DNA of 64,000 bases from Zerene cesonia (GCF_012273895.1 NC_052103.1:3410001-3474000); one strand, 5' to 3'. Positions 35,576-48,437 are shown, numbered from the stretch's first letter. Program-made: numbers and translations. The notes: generated by a model from the sequence alone, not told the origin.

Positions 35576-35869
35576 TGACTTATTTTAGTTGGTTTTTCAT
35601 TTCTTAATAGCTGTACACCCACTCAGTAGCGTTTATTGGAGTAGTGGAAGTAGACTACTCATGTGACTATCTTATAAAAAAACCTGCTTCTCGTGACGGA
35701 TTCAATGATCTTTTATTCATTGAAAATGCAAATGCAAATGGTTTAAGATAAATGTAAAAAAAAATATTCGTTCAATTCCATGAACTCGCAAATAGGGCTA
35801 GTAAAACCTGTTTAAAATGTGTTTATGATATGACTATTTAAACATATATAACTCAAAGGTGACCGAAGT

Positions 35870-36055
35870 TATCTATCAGCGCACAGCCTAAACCACTGGA
35901 CAGATAGGACAGAAATGTGGCATACATATAGATGTTATGACGTAGGCATCCGCTATGAAAGAATTTTGATAAATTTTTCCCCAATGGATAAAATAGGGGG
36001 TGAAAGTTTGTACCCTAAAAATGAAGACAGTGCGAGCGAAGCGGCTAGCAACAGC
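35870..36055 (+). repeat. Interspersed repeat ending GCGAGCGAAGCGGCTAGC
   Basis: Contains GACGTAGGCATCCGCTATGA and AAAATAGGGGGTGAAAGTTT. The end resembles the GCGAAGC...CTAG ends of other mobile elements here. Assignment is weak. Confidence 0.35.
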
Positions 36056-37176
36056 CAGTGAGTGTAATTAGAGAAATGGAAAGACTCACGCATGTATGAA
36101 CAAAGGTTACGTGTGTGGAACAAGCGATCTAATAGAACTGAATAGAATTTTTAAATATGCCGTTTCGATTTTTAATAGGTATTTATAACAAAAATTCAGA
36201 TTGTCAGATCTAGTTAAAATTTATATGGGATTAGGAAGGCAAAAGGTTTCAAATAAAAAAAGTCATAAACATCGGTTGACACAGTTGAAATCGGAATGAT
36301 TTTCTACATAACACAGCAGATTGATTTTTCTTAATTTAATTTTTTTAATGTATTATGTAATAGGGTTAAATATTGAACAAATATATTGGCAAACATTACT
36401 TATCATATTTTTTATCATATTAATAATAAGGCGCTTTAAATTGATGATAAGAGTTTGTTCAGCAATATTTATGCATTGTTATTGTATTTATGATGATGGT
36501 TATGTTTAGTATACAACTTATATTATCTTATATTTTAAGGCTATAAATTAGGTACCTAGGAGTGTAAGTTGAGGGTTATGAAAGTAAAGCAAGTAACAGT
36601 TTATTAAATGGCCCCTATTTATAATGAATATTTAGAGTAAAAAGATTCAGCAAGGAATCTTCGGAGTCTTATCGTGCAGCATGTTATGATCGATAAGGAT
36701 TACGTAATCAATGAACCCTAAAATCTAACTCGTAACATACTATAAACATATAATGTATGTATATTATATAATCTCATGCACACAAAAAAAATCTTAGCAA
36801 CACACGCATGAAAGGTTTACAACCCCATACATATCATTGCTTCGTCGCATTGCAATTCGCAGGAGCGACAGAGATAGATAATAACAGGTCAATGAACGAA
36901 AATCTTGGCATTTTGTAATTACTCAATCTAAAGCTTAAGTTTTTTCATATAAAATTAATTTTGACAAAAATTGAAAAATATGTTTTAAGTTTCGGTGTGT
37001 TGGAATGCACTTAGCTTTATTTATATTAGAATCGAGAATAGTGAAGTCGAGCAGGCAGATTCACATACCTTTTTTGCGCTGGATTGTTATTTACTTCCAT
37101 CCTCTACATTTTATAAATTTTAAATAAAAATAATAAATGAAGTCCTTTTTAAAATTAGCGGACCATATTATCATAA
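36056..37176. other. Intergenic, nothing recognised
   Basis: AT-rich; the open frame at 36321-36509 is hydrophobic only through its T-rich composition. Confidence 0.45.
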
Positions 37177-37385
37177 CTAGCTGTGACCCGCGGTTGAAAC
37201 CGCGTAAGTCCGTATCCCGTAGGAATATCGGTATAAAAAATGCCTATGTGTTATTTTAGTTGTCCAGCTATCTACGAAGCAAATTTTATTGCAATCGGTT
37301 CAGTAGTTTTTGCGTGAAAGAGTAACAGACGCACACATACATATGTATCCATCCTCACAAACTTTCGCATTTATAGTATTATTAT
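37177..37385 (-). mobile_element. Helitron-like element
   Basis: CTAGCTGTGACCCGCGGTTG to ACTTTCGCATTTATAGTATT, the minus-strand copy of the 9537 subtype. Confidence 0.68.
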
Positions 37386-37494
37386 TCGCCAATAGATTTC
37401 AGGAAGAGTCATAATAAATTGGGACTACTCAAACGCCTCCTATTTGTTAAAAGTTAGTTTAAGTCGATAAAACACGAATATGACATTTTCTAAA

Positions 37495-37632
37495 AAAAAT
37501 TCCTAGCTAGATCGATTTATCGCCCCCGAAACCCCCTATATACTAAATTTCATGAAAATCGTTGGAACCGATTCCGAGATTCCAATTATATATATAGATA
37601 TATATATACAAGAATTGCTCGTTTAAAGGTAT
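37495..37632 (+). repeat. Interspersed repeat with GATTCCGAGATTCC and AGAATTGCTCGTTTAAAG
   Basis: Contains CGAAACCCCCTATATACTAA, GGAACCGATTCCGAGATTCC, a TA-rich run and AAGAATTGCTCGTTTAAAGG. It looks like the 3' end of a retroelement. Confidence 0.4.
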
Positions 37633-37749
37633 AAGATGTACGTCACGCAAATAAATTGCAAAAAAATCCGTGTAGATACCGTGTATAAATCACAAACAAT
37701 ATATGTTACACAGCGTACGTAAATACTTAATGATGTTTTTGTTATTTTT

Positions 37750-37810
37750 ACGGCAGAGTAAGCAAAGGAGCTGGTGGGCCACCTGATGAGATCACCACCC
37801 ACCACCACCC
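37750..37810 (-). repeat. SINE fragment
   Basis: GAGCTGGTGGGCCACCTGAT, the reversed 3' part of the poly-A SINE, followed by CCACC repeats. Confidence 0.45.
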
Positions 37811-40385
37811 ACAAAACCACAATACGTTTCGCATATCAGTTTCAGGCGAGTTTATAAACTTATTTAGATTGTTATTAACAATTTGATAGATAAAACAAAC
37901 CATGAAGAGTGCCAGCATCGCATCATTTTAATTATAAAAAGGTTTGCTTTATCTTGTAGAAGCTACATAAAATTAAGTCCAGATATGTTTAAGGGCTATC
38001 TTCTAGTAATTTCCCAAGCTAAAATGTTACTATAGCGAGCCCATTTTATAAAACAAATTGCTTTCATTGTTAGGTGCTTTTCAAAAATTTTGAAGAAAAT
38101 TTTTAACTTCCCGATTTGTCTTAAAAAAAAATATAAAATATATACTTGTTTAAAGAAAATGTGTGGCCAGTATATGAATATGAAATCGCAGTCGAACGAC
38201 GACCATAATATTTCTTTCATAAGTTTTATTTTTTTTTCATGAAAAGTTTTGCAAAGATTAATAATAAAGCTAAATTCAGTCTCATTATCTCTCAAAACTG
38301 ATTAAATAACAATACCAAAGAAATCCCCAAAAGTAAGCGCAACATAAAAATTCATGTCAATGCTCTTGCCATTATTTATTGATGAACATTGCACTTTATT
38401 TTTATGCAAGGAGTTAGGAAATTCCATGATGTTTTTGTTCGTGTTGAATCAAAGCATTAAAAATATGCATGAGTTTTTAAAACACTTTGTTATAAAAACT
38501 TGTTTTAAAATTTTGAGTAATTCAAAAACATCCATGACGCGCACCTTTCGGATGGATCATCGCCTCGATTGACGCATGATATTCCTAACAGAATAAGGTG
38601 TTTTACAGCGTTCACCCCAACATAGCTACCCTTTGGGCATATCCCGTTTAAGCTAAGCATCAGTCAAAATGAGGTGTATGTAAAAAGTACTAATTTCTCA
38701 GTAAATATCTCAAGCCAAGGAAGCTGTAGGGACCCTTTTTCATATTCTAATCCCTGATGATAAGTTTGATTTGGTAGATCCAACGTCTGCGGACAATTGC
38801 GCTAGGGCACGTTCTTGATTTTATCTTTAACCTGCACTGTCGAGAGTCTGCATTTCTCATATATCTGCATGAATAGTTAGATCAACTAGAAGCTGGAACA
38901 ATATTTTTTTAGAGTAGAGGTTTTAGAGTTGAAGTGTGCCTTTTGTGATAGCCCAAGCATATTTTTACCACGTATATTCGTTTAAATCGACTCGAATTAT
39001 ATTGCTGGATAAGGTTTCTGGTGGTTTAAGCTAGCCACCAAGCGTCGAACCGACGGGCAATGATCAAGTATCTCAATAACGATAGAACTTACCTGCCCAA
39101 CGTTGGGTAGCTAAGATAAAACCGTTAAAAAGAGATAATGATATTTCTATAGGATTCCTATCGATTCGACGGAGAGCAGCTGTCTAGGGCTAAATCGTTT
39201 TCTATGCTTCTATCACGAGAAATAAAAATTACCCAAATAAATTCGCTTTATGGTTAACTGACTGCCACAGAAGGAGGACCTTTATACTCCTGTCATGTGA
39301 GTTTTTGGTTTTCATAGTAATAATACTTGATATAATATTGACAGCAATAATCAAAATCCTTGTAAAATTAATGACGTAAGTAGCTGTATCTAAAAAAAAT
39401 TTAATATTAATAGGCAAACGTTGTATGTTTGCATTAAAATCTCCATAGGCGTTACAAATTTTAATTTTTAGATGAAGAAACTAAATTCCACAATTACGCA
39501 CACACAAAATCTTCCAGATTGGTTATTACAATGCTAGTAGATTTTTATATGCGTCTTGTGTAAAACATATATTTGATAGTTAATGTTTGTGAAAAATAAC
39601 CTAGATTTTTTACATGGTGGTTTTTTAAATTTATTACATGGTGATCCGGCGGTACATTTCCTGTGTAGGATGTTTATTCATTAATTAAGAAGATAAGGAT
39701 AAGTGGCGTCTCTTGTTGTTGGAGGACAAAACCCACTTTTGAGTCACAAGAGAGAAAGTAAATAGTTTTATCAAAAAAAAAGTCCTAAATAGGCATCATT
39801 GTCGGTATTTTTGCCTGCGACTATTGCATTAGTAGCAAGTACGATATAAGAGACGAATACTCTCTTTATTTGTAGGAAGTTTATTCTTAGCTTATGTCAA
39901 AGACTTCTGAGTATGACTACTCCGATAGATGGCGCTATTACTGCCAATTTGCCTATATCCCTAAATCCGCGAGAATCAGCTAGTTATTTGTAAAACTACA
40001 TTATTACGATACAAAATTATAACTAAATAGTTGCATGAAGTAAATTATTTTCGGTTCTCATAATCGTCGTGATGAAAATACAGTCATCTTGTTAAAATCA
40101 TTCTCGAAATTATATATAATCTGTGTGAATTACATTAAGCATGATCAGGTTTGATTCCTTTATGGTGTCTCATTAAAAATTTAAACGAGGTTCTACTGTC
40201 GCATGAGACAATTAATGATTGAATGATTAATAACGATAGCATAGAATGTTCTGGAGAAATGTAAATAAGAGTCTAGCAAAGCGAGTGCCGGTATAACATG
40301 AAATAAATTGAAATAATTAGACACCCGCCCACACGCTAAATAAAATACCAAAGAGTAGTTATTGATCATGAGTCAAATATATTGA
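37811..40385. other. Gene desert, nothing recognised
   Basis: No supported gene. More GC-balanced patches at 38530-38660 and 38990-39120 look like old transposon remains but match no other sequence in this window. Confidence 0.4.
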
Positions 40386-40427
40386 TAGGTTAGGTTATGT
40401 TAGGTTAGATTTAGGTTAGTTAGGTTC
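40386..40427 (+). repeat. Interstitial TTAGG-type repeat
   Basis: AGGTTAGGTTATGTTAGGTT followed by further degenerate TTAGG units. TTAGG is the usual insect telomere repeat; here it is internal and short. Confidence 0.6.
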
Positions 40428-40440
40428 CTTCGGATGTATA

Positions 40441-40600
40441 AGAGCGGTTCCGCCTGGCTGCGCCCGTGGTATATATATAGCGGGTGATTTCTAGGTGTTA
40501 ATCCAGGAATCACATCGGTACCTATTCAACGGTGAATTATTTTTTTAAAATCGATCCAGCAGATCTTGAGATTAGCGCGTACAAATATACAACTTTGATG
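40441..40600 (-). mobile_element. Diverged Helitron-like element
   Basis: GGTTCCGCCTGGCTGCGCCC, TAATCCAGGAATCACATCGG and GATTAGCGCGTAC. It shares the AATCACRTATCGRTA-like block with 48219-48370. Confidence 0.4.
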
Positions 40601-41094
40601 AGTATGGGTACAGCTTACATTCAATGATATAATAAATTATCCCAATTACATCAATTAATGAACGATTGAATTAATAATATCATTATACACCTAAACATTA
40701 TGAAGAATTGAGAGAAATAATGTAAAATCTGCTATTAAATTGATGTGGTAGATCGACAGGAAAAATATAAGGCAATAATTCAGCCATATAACTAGACCGG
40801 ACCCTCTAATACCGGACTAGAGTAAAATTTTAATTATTTCTAGCTGACACCTGTGACTTTGTATCGAGCTAATGTTTGGATTTTTTTTTAATACCCTTTC
40901 ACACATTCACAAGTTTAATTTTCAAAACACTAAATGACGTAATCAACCTTGATCCGACTTGACCTTGAGTCCGATTTGCACCTGAGCAGCCCTAGAGCAC
41001 CTGCTTCGGTGTTAATTGGACTCGTGACACTAAGAGGCTAAAGAGCATCTGCATAAAAATTGGTCATTTAGTCCAGTTTATGATCGTGCCAACC

Positions 41095-41301
41095 ATTGCT
41101 TCGCCTCGGTTGTTTATTTTGTTTATTGCTTTATATTATGTCATTAAAGCGGCAATAAAAACACAAAATCTCTGAATATTTCAAAGTTCAACTAGTCCAG
41201 TTTATGATCAGATGCAGCCTGGTGACTGACGGACAGACAGACAAACGGACACCATAGTCAGGAGTAATAGGCCTCCATTTCACACGTAGGGTACGGAATC
41301 A
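41095..41301 (+). repeat. Interspersed repeat ending GGTACGGAAYCAT, copy 1
   Basis: Contains AAAGCGGCAATAAAAACAC, AGATGCAGCCTGGTGACTGA and GTAGGGTACGGAATCAT. The same order of blocks occurs at 45661-45940. Confidence 0.5.
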
Positions 41302-42395
41302 TAAAAAATACAAATGTTACCTAGTACTTGTATGAGCTATATGAATAGCCTACATACAAATAGTTATTTTAATAACATTTAGTTTTATAATATGTATGTA
41401 ATACTCCTGATTATTATTACTTTACATTACAGGAAGCATTGCCACATTACATTGTTGTATGAAATTATCTTAGTTCATCATTTTTGATCACATAATTTAC
41501 GTAAATAAAACTTAGGTCAAACAGGTACAAAACATGTAAAAACAGATCAACAAAATAGTGAGTACCTACGATATACTTAACGTAATGAGAAACCAACTAT
41601 ATAAAATGCATATTGCGTTAAATAATATTTTATATTGGGATAGAGAAGACCACACGATTGTCATTATATAATTTTAGTTTAGTATATAAAACAATCGCTA
41701 TTCAATGGTATAATGTTGTATGTATTCGTTTAGTCTGAAAGACCATAAACTATTTATATATTGATGAGGAGATTGGTAGAACAACTTTATCGGATCACTT
41801 AGTTAAATAAATTATTTTTTCGATAGATCTTTCCCTCTAAAACCTGTTTAATTGCGAACGAAATCATGGTTATATCAAATATTGTCGTTTAAAATTTCAG
41901 ATCAATTTAAATTTCTTGTTTTTCGTAAATTATCCAGTTCATATTCCAACGAAGGTTGCTGTATCAATTAATGCGTTAAATAAGGAAACAAAATTTGTAT
42001 TTCCCCAAACAGACGTAATAATAACAATTATTAACCATAAAATAAAAGTACAGGTAATTAATAAAATCAATTTTTAATGCTCAAACGTTGATGTATTTTC
42101 CTTGTTATATTTGATAGCTTATTTTTCGCGATTGTTGTTTCTATTATTGTTAATACAAAGTCAAAGAACTCAAACTTATCTTTTACACAGACCTTCAATT
42201 ACATTCTCAATATTTCCTACTTTTATAGCCAATTACACAACTTTTCAATATATTAACTTTAGCTTATCTTTATTAAAATTAAAAATAGTGCTTCATATGT
42301 TTATCAGCAGATTGCCTGGAATAATTTTAATGTTTCATATAATAAAGATAATTATAATTAACAAAACATATATAATTATTATTAAACCACAATCA
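41302..42395. other. Intergenic, nothing recognised
   Basis: AT-rich. The open frame 42102-42410 is Ile/Leu/Phe-rich from composition and has no motif. Confidence 0.45.
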
Positions 42396-42482
42396 AATTG
42401 TAAACACTAGACCAAATTGAATGGGACTACATAGGAGGCACCAGCTTATTTAAAAAGAGTCTTGAAAGTCGGTTCAGCCAGT
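42396..42482 (+). repeat. Interspersed repeat, ACTAGACCAAATT family
   Basis: CACTAGACCAAATTGAATGG and ATAGGAGGCACCAGCTTATT, ending GAAAGTCGGTTCAGCCAG. Confidence 0.55.
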
Positions 42483-42820
42483 AAGAAGTTATGAGGTAAC
42501 AATCACAAAAAACGGTCTTATTGATAACCTCAAGCTTTTTTGAAATTAATTGAAAAATTTTCGTGGATGTTCCGTAAAATGCCATCTTAAGTACAAATTT
42601 CATAAACATGTCATCAAACATCCTTCCACAAAGTTTTGTATAATGAGTTTTTATTTAACTTATCTGGAAATATTACATTAATGTGGACTGAAATATAATA
42701 ACAATGTTTTTTTTTATTTAAATTTAACAATGGCCTATACTACTGGAGCTATCTTTAAACGCGGATGTGAACTGTGAGTAAATAAAAAAAAACACAATTA
42801 ATGTTGTTTACAGCGATAAT

Positions 42821-42947
42821 TAATAATTGCGAGTGGCGGGGAGCCACTGGATGCAGGCCGCCAGTGACCGGTCGTGGTGGAAATCTTTGAGGGAGGCCTT
42901 TGTCCAGCAGTGGACGTCCCACGGCTAAAACGACGACGACGACGACT
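42821..42947 (+). mobile_element. 5'-truncated LINE 3' end with (ACG)n tail
   Basis: GACCGGTCGTGGTGGAAATC, GGGAGGCCTTTGTCCAGCAG and a (GAC)n tail. GCGATAAT occurs on both sides (42813-42820, 42948-42955), a possible target duplication. Same family as 11781-11879. Confidence 0.6.
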
Positions 42948-43446
42948 GCGATAATGAAATTGGTATGTTGGTATTTTAGGAAAATCAACATAACAATCTA
43001 ATATATTTAAGTGCAGAAAGCAGAATGTCCCAAATTATAAGGTTATGACATGAGAAAAAGGTTTAATAGAGATAAATTAGTTTTATAATATATTTCTACT
43101 GGATCAGTTCCTTGTCTCTCAGATTTCACGAACTGCTATTTAATGAAAGTATCTAAATACAAATAATCAGGCATATCTGCGCTATCAATGCGCTATAGTC
43201 ATCTATCTCACCCAACAAAAAAAAACAAAAAGTCTATCTAGGTAGCTATTGAATATTAGCCCCTAGTTGCTAGATGTATTAATCTTTAACCACATCATTA
43301 TATACTTCGTGTGATAACTGCGCATTAGCAGAAGTCATAAAGTGTAATATGACTCATTTTTCATAATATGTCAGAGATTCCTTTAGTTTCTTGTCCCTGG
43401 TAATAAATTTACTTCAACGGAGACATGCACAGTAGAAGTGGGAGAA

Positions 43447-44614
43447 CATAGTATTTTCTCGTGTTTGATTTTACGCGAGTATTATACCTAGTCTTGCCAT
43501 AAATATTGTAATAAAGAAAAAAGAAAATTGTTAACTGCNNNNNNNNNNNNNNNNNNNNNNNNNNNNNNNNNNNNNNNNNNNNNNNNNNNNNNNNNNNNNN
43601 NNNNNNNNNNNNNNNNNNNNNNNNNNNNNNNNNNNNNNNNNNNNNNNNNNNNNNNNNNNNNNNNNNNNNNNNNNNNNNNNNNNNNNNNNNNNNNNNNNNN
43701 NNNNNNNNNNNNNNNNNNNNNNNNNNNNNNNNNNNNNNNNNNNNNNNNNNNNNNNNNNNNNNNNNNNNNNNNNNNNNNNNNNNNNNNNNNNNNNNNNNNN
43801 NNNNNNNNNNNNNNNNNNNNNNNNNNNNNNNNNNNNNNNNNNNNNNNNNNNNNNNNNNNNNNNNNNNNNNNNNNNNNNNNNNNNNNNNNNNNNNNNNNNN
43901 NNNNNNNNNNNNNNNNNNNNNNNNNNNNNNNNNNNNNNNNNNNNNNNNNNNNNNNNNNNNNNNNNNNNNNNNNNNNNNNNNNNNNNNNNNNNNNNNNNNN
44001 NNNNNNNNNNNNNNNNNNNNNNNNNNNNNNNNNNNNNNNNNNNNNNNNNNNNNNNNNNNNNNNNNNNNNNNNNNNNNNNNNNNNNNNNNNNNNNNNNNNN
44101 NNNNNNNNNNNNNNNNNNNNNNNNNNNNNNNNNNNNNNNNNNNNNNNNNNNNNNNNNNNNNNNNNNNNNNNNNNNNNNNNNNNNNNNNNNNNNNNNNNNN
44201 NNNNNNNNNNNNNNNNNNNNNNNNNNNNNNNNNNNNNNNNNNNNNNNNNNNNNNNNNNNNNNNNNNNNNNNNNNNNNNNNNNNNNNNNNNNNNNNNNNNN
44301 NNNNNNNNNNNNNNNNNNNNNNNNNNNNNNNNNNNNNNNNNNNNNNNNNNNNNNNNNNNNNNNNNNNNNNNNNNNNNNNNNNNNNNNNNNNNNNNNNNNN
44401 NNNNNNNNNNNNNNNNNNNNNNNNNNNNNNNNNNNNNNNNNNNNNNNNNNNNNNNNNNNNNNNNNNNNNNNNNNNNNNNNNNNNNNNNNNNNNNNNNNNN
44501 NNNNNNNNNNNNNNNNNNNNNNNNNNNNNNNNNNNNNNTAAAGTGTTCGAAATGTCGGGTTAATAATATAATGAATAAATCGCGTTTAAAATCCGTTAAA
44601 AAGTTTTTAATTTC
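43447..44614. mobile_element. Foldback element with assembly gap inside, 14-bp target duplication
   Basis: TAGAAGTGGGAGAA lies at 43433-43446 and again at 44615-44628. The left part holds AGTATTTTCTCGTGTTTGAT and TTTACGCGAGTATTATAC; the right part is GTGTTCGAAATGTCGGGTTA to AAGTTTTTAATTTC, as in the arms at 28904. The middle is N, so coding capacity is unknown. Possibly a longer Penelope-like copy. Confidence 0.6.
43539..44538. other. Assembly gap of exactly 1000 N
   Basis: Round-length placeholder; the true size is unknown. It falls inside the foldback element, whose inverted repeats may have broken the assembly. Confidence 0.98.
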
Positions 44615-44628
44615 TAGAAGTGGGAGAA

Positions 44629-45251
44629 GTTACAGATTTAATTTATACAATTGTCTATGGAGGCAACAGTTCTTTTCAATACTGTTTCTGTCCACTGGCA
44701 ATAAAAATATTACCTATTTTATTCTGTAAAAGAATATTCAGAATTATTTCAGAAGTTTCAAATATTATTTTCTATAAAGAAACGCGCAATCTTACCAACG
44801 TTTATTCACACATAAAAACACCACGCAAATAACTAATAATTAATAATAAAATTAATAAAAATTAATAATTAATAATAACCAGTAATTCCTTGAGTATATT
44901 TTATTTTATTGTAGGTATGTAGTATAATATTATAAAAAGATGTTATGTGATATACCTATTGTAACCTTTTAAAAAATGTTTTTAACAAACAATTTGTGTA
45001 TACTGTGAAAAGTTGAAAGAAAGTAGTGTCCAAAACCACTCTGCAGTTTATATATGTGATTATATTGGACATATAATATACTAGCTACCTATCCCGGCTC
45101 CACCCAGGTAGATAAGGGTTGAAAACGATAATATACAGCTTTTATAATTGAGGCATGAGGTAGCTTTCTAATAGAGAAAGACTTTTAAATAATTCGAATA
45201 GTTTTCGTTAAAACGTAACAGATAAACTAATATTCGAATGTTTGTGAAATG
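44629..45251. other. Intergenic, one weak repeat
   Basis: ACTAGCTACCTATCCCGGCT at 45080-45210 with TGAGGTAGCTTTCTAATAGA looks like a decayed Helitron-like copy. No gene is seen. Confidence 0.4.
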
Positions 45252-45360
45252 AAATGAAATGAAATTCTTTATTGCTAATAAGAACAAACAAGCAAACAGA
45301 ATATTACTTTAAAAGTATGCAATATCGCAATCGCAATCTCTATCAGGCAACCTTTAAAAT
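45252..45360 (-). repeat. Reversed LINE tail remnant
   Basis: GAAATGAAATTCTTTATTGC followed by AATCTCTATCAGGCAACC, a diverged complement of the tail at 26105. Confidence 0.4.
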
Positions 45361-45660
45361 AGCAGGAAATACAAATACGCTTATTTAGACTTAGACATTA
45401 CAGATATGTATGGAAAAGGCTCAAGAATTTTTGCAGAGCGGCCATGCTACTTTAAAATGACGTTGCATATTTTCAAAATTATGCTATAATTTGGTCATAT
45501 TTTATTCAAAATTTATGGTCGTCTGTCAATATTAAAGAAACATTAGACGCTTACAATAATTTAGATTGGTAAAAATCTGGCGAATAATCGTTTATTCCTA
45601 TAGATACATTTTCCTTCTTCGGTCTTTATCATGTTTTCCACGCGATTTTATTAAGTTATA

Positions 45661-45940
45661 AAAAAACCGGTCAAGTGCGAGTCGATTTCATAGCAATAAG
45701 AATTCCGCCCAAATAAGATAAAAATTGGTTACCCATCTAAATTATAACCACCTATTTTTTATCTCTTACTAGAGAGGCAATTAACATGCATCATTTCTGA
45801 AAATTCCAGCTGTCTAACTAACACGGTTCATGAGATACAGCCTGGTGACAGACCGACTAACAAACGGACAGACAAATAGATAGACAGCGAAGGCTTAGTG
45901 ATAAGTGTCCCGCTTCACCCTTTGGGTGCGAAACCCTAAA
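45661..45940 (+). repeat. Interspersed repeat, AAAAAACCGGTCAAGTGCGA to GCGAAACCCTAAA, copy 2
   Basis: Begins AAAAAACCGGTCAAGTGCGA, contains GGTTCATGAGATACAGCCTG and ends TTTGGGTGCGAAACCCTAAA. A well-bounded lepidopteran repeat of about 280 bases; its class is not determined. Confidence 0.65.
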
Positions 45941-48218
45941 TAGAATAATTTTAGATTGTTATGGCCAATTTAATGAATAAAATAATACTACTATATATTC
46001 AAATAATTATTCAAATTACCTGTTTTTGTGTTTTACTAAGAATAAAAACGATATATAATAAGTCCTGACATAAAATACATAATCCGATTTTTGTAATTTT
46101 GGAATTTAATCCCAATGTGCATAAGAAATATTATATTCTAAACACATAACTGGTCATAACTACTTTTAACTGCTAAAATCAGGAAAAATTTGATTTAATT
46201 AAGGACGTTGATTAAAACTCCTAACATAAAATTTTTAATCAAAAAGTCAAACTGTTTTAGTAGCTGAAAAAAACATTAACTATGAAACAATTTATCTGCT
46301 TTTTAAAGTAAACCTAACACGCTCTTAAGTTTGATCCTCGCTTTTTTTATTTTTACATTAAAATTTATGTAGGTAGGGTGTGTTTTTGCTTGCTCTGCCT
46401 TCAAAGACAATTTTTTATTTGACTAAGGTTGTCAGTCAAAGCCCGTTTTGCTTTCAAAAGTCAATTAAAATCGTCTTTAAATGCAGACATCGGTCAAAAT
46501 CAGACACTAGTTTTAATTGGCTATGAGATTTGACTGTAATTTATATAAAAAGTATATTAAACATGAAATATGTAATTATTTTATGTGGGGTTTGCATTAA
46601 TCTCATTCACGCAACAAAAAAGTTGAACGCGCGTGCTGCTGTTATAATAAAAATAAATATATGAATTTATACATAAAATCTAATGGGATTAAATTTTAAA
46701 AATTATTATAATTAAGTTGATATAAAAAAGTCTTACAAAGAAGTATAATTACCTACAATACTTTATTGTGAGAATTTTTTTATTATTCGTTTTCAAGTAG
46801 AATTTCCCATCTCCGAATTAATTTAATGAAATATTAGCCACATAAACGTTTTTTTATTCGTAAATTCAAATCGTGTTTACTAGCTTATTGCTTGCGCACG
46901 CGCATCAGACATTCCACCGCGACGACGCGATTAAAAAGAAAACTATATCACTCTTCCAGCACAAAAATTATTGACATAAATATACTAAATTGATAATCCA
47001 GACACATAAGTATGCTTTAGGATTTATAATTTTCGTAACAATTGCGCACGACAGACAAGTAAAACATAACTAAATATTGATGATTAAAAGCACTTTAGAC
47101 TTTTTAGACTTACTTTAAAACTATACAAATGGCTTAACGTATAGTTTGTAAGAGAAATTTGAAATATCAATCGTAAGAAAATAAGTACTTCAATCAAGAG
47201 CGAATCCAGCTTTTGCACCAGGAGGGTGGTTTTGTATCTTATAGTAGTGGTCAGGTCGCATGAAGTCCAAATGTAATTTTGATAGTGATATACAAGTAGG
47301 CATTTAACTAATCGATATAATTTTTATACTTAAAAATATCTACATAATGAAATTAAATAAAGAACCTATTTACTGTTGCTACACGAATAGGTATTGCAGA
47401 CATAATACATTAAAATAAGAGAGGTGGGGTCATGACCCCCATGAACTCCCCCTTCTGGATTCTTGGCCCTTGATTGGCCCTTGATTTGAATCAAAGTGCA
47501 ATGCATGTGCTTATTTTAATACAATTATAAACACCTTAGTAAACCTTTAAATTTGTATGTTTGATGATATCAGACGTGACACTCGTATAAAAATTTGTTA
47601 AAATAATATCACTTAACGCGGCCCTTAATTAAATAAAGTCGTATTTCCGCGTTCACATATTATACAGTGCAGTAAACAGTACACGTATTAAATTATTTGC
47701 GGAAATTCAGGTACAACTTCGAAACTTACTTTTAAAAATCTGTCCCTATAGTTAATCTCATTTTTACCGACCTTCCCAAAAAAGGGAAGTCCTTTATTTA
47801 ACAGCTTTTTGGTATCGTTCCTCGATAATTCGGTGGGTGCTTCGATAAAATCATTGGTATCTTACTCGCATCTTTTTGTGTTTAATAAAAACTTATTGTC
47901 ATTTAGTATTATGTTAGAATATCTATCCTCCCCTCTTGAACCGTGAGTGACCTATTTTGTTGAAAAGAATTATTACCAAGACCAGTTGAGTTTGGAAAAA
48001 ATATAAGAAATATCTATATATTTCTTATATTTTGTCTTTATATTTCGTTATTTGTCGTCCTCTTTCTCTTATGGTATAACTAGAAATGAGATATATACGA
48101 AGACCTGTTTATTTTTTATTTATTTATTTAATATGCGCATATTTAGCACACTCTTGATTAATGGAAAAGTTATGCGAGAATTCTTGGCAGCATTACTATA
48201 AGGTGGATGATGTTATAT
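45941..48218. other. Gene desert, nothing recognised
   Basis: AT-rich. A block GTGACCTATTTTGT at about 47946 recurs near 62045, so part of 47750-47990 is probably an interspersed repeat. Confidence 0.4.
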
Positions 48219-48375
48219 AATTGATCTGCCCCGGCTTCCCATGTGGTAGATACTAAAGCATTCAGGAATCACGTATCGATATCCAAGGGTGATTATTTTT
48301 ACAAATCGTTGCTCCTGAGTTTAGCGCGTTCAAACAAACAAACAAACTTTTCAACTTTCGATTTTTCTAGCTATA
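48219..48375 (-). mobile_element. Diverged Helitron-like element
   Basis: ATCTGCCCCGGCTTCCCATG to CTTTTCAACTTTCG, with a TCAGGAATCACGTATCGATA block like that at 40441. Confidence 0.4.
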
Positions 48376-48437
48376 AAGCATTAACCCGCATAGAGTCAAT
48401 TCATGCAATATGATCAAGCACAGAGTTACATATCTTA

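Noticed and set aside
42102..42410. Possible membrane protein of 102 residues
   Set aside because: Hydrophobic only because of T-rich DNA; no promoter, homolog-like motif or splice support.
43528..44541. Long open frame over the second N run
   Set aside because: Artefact of the N placeholder.
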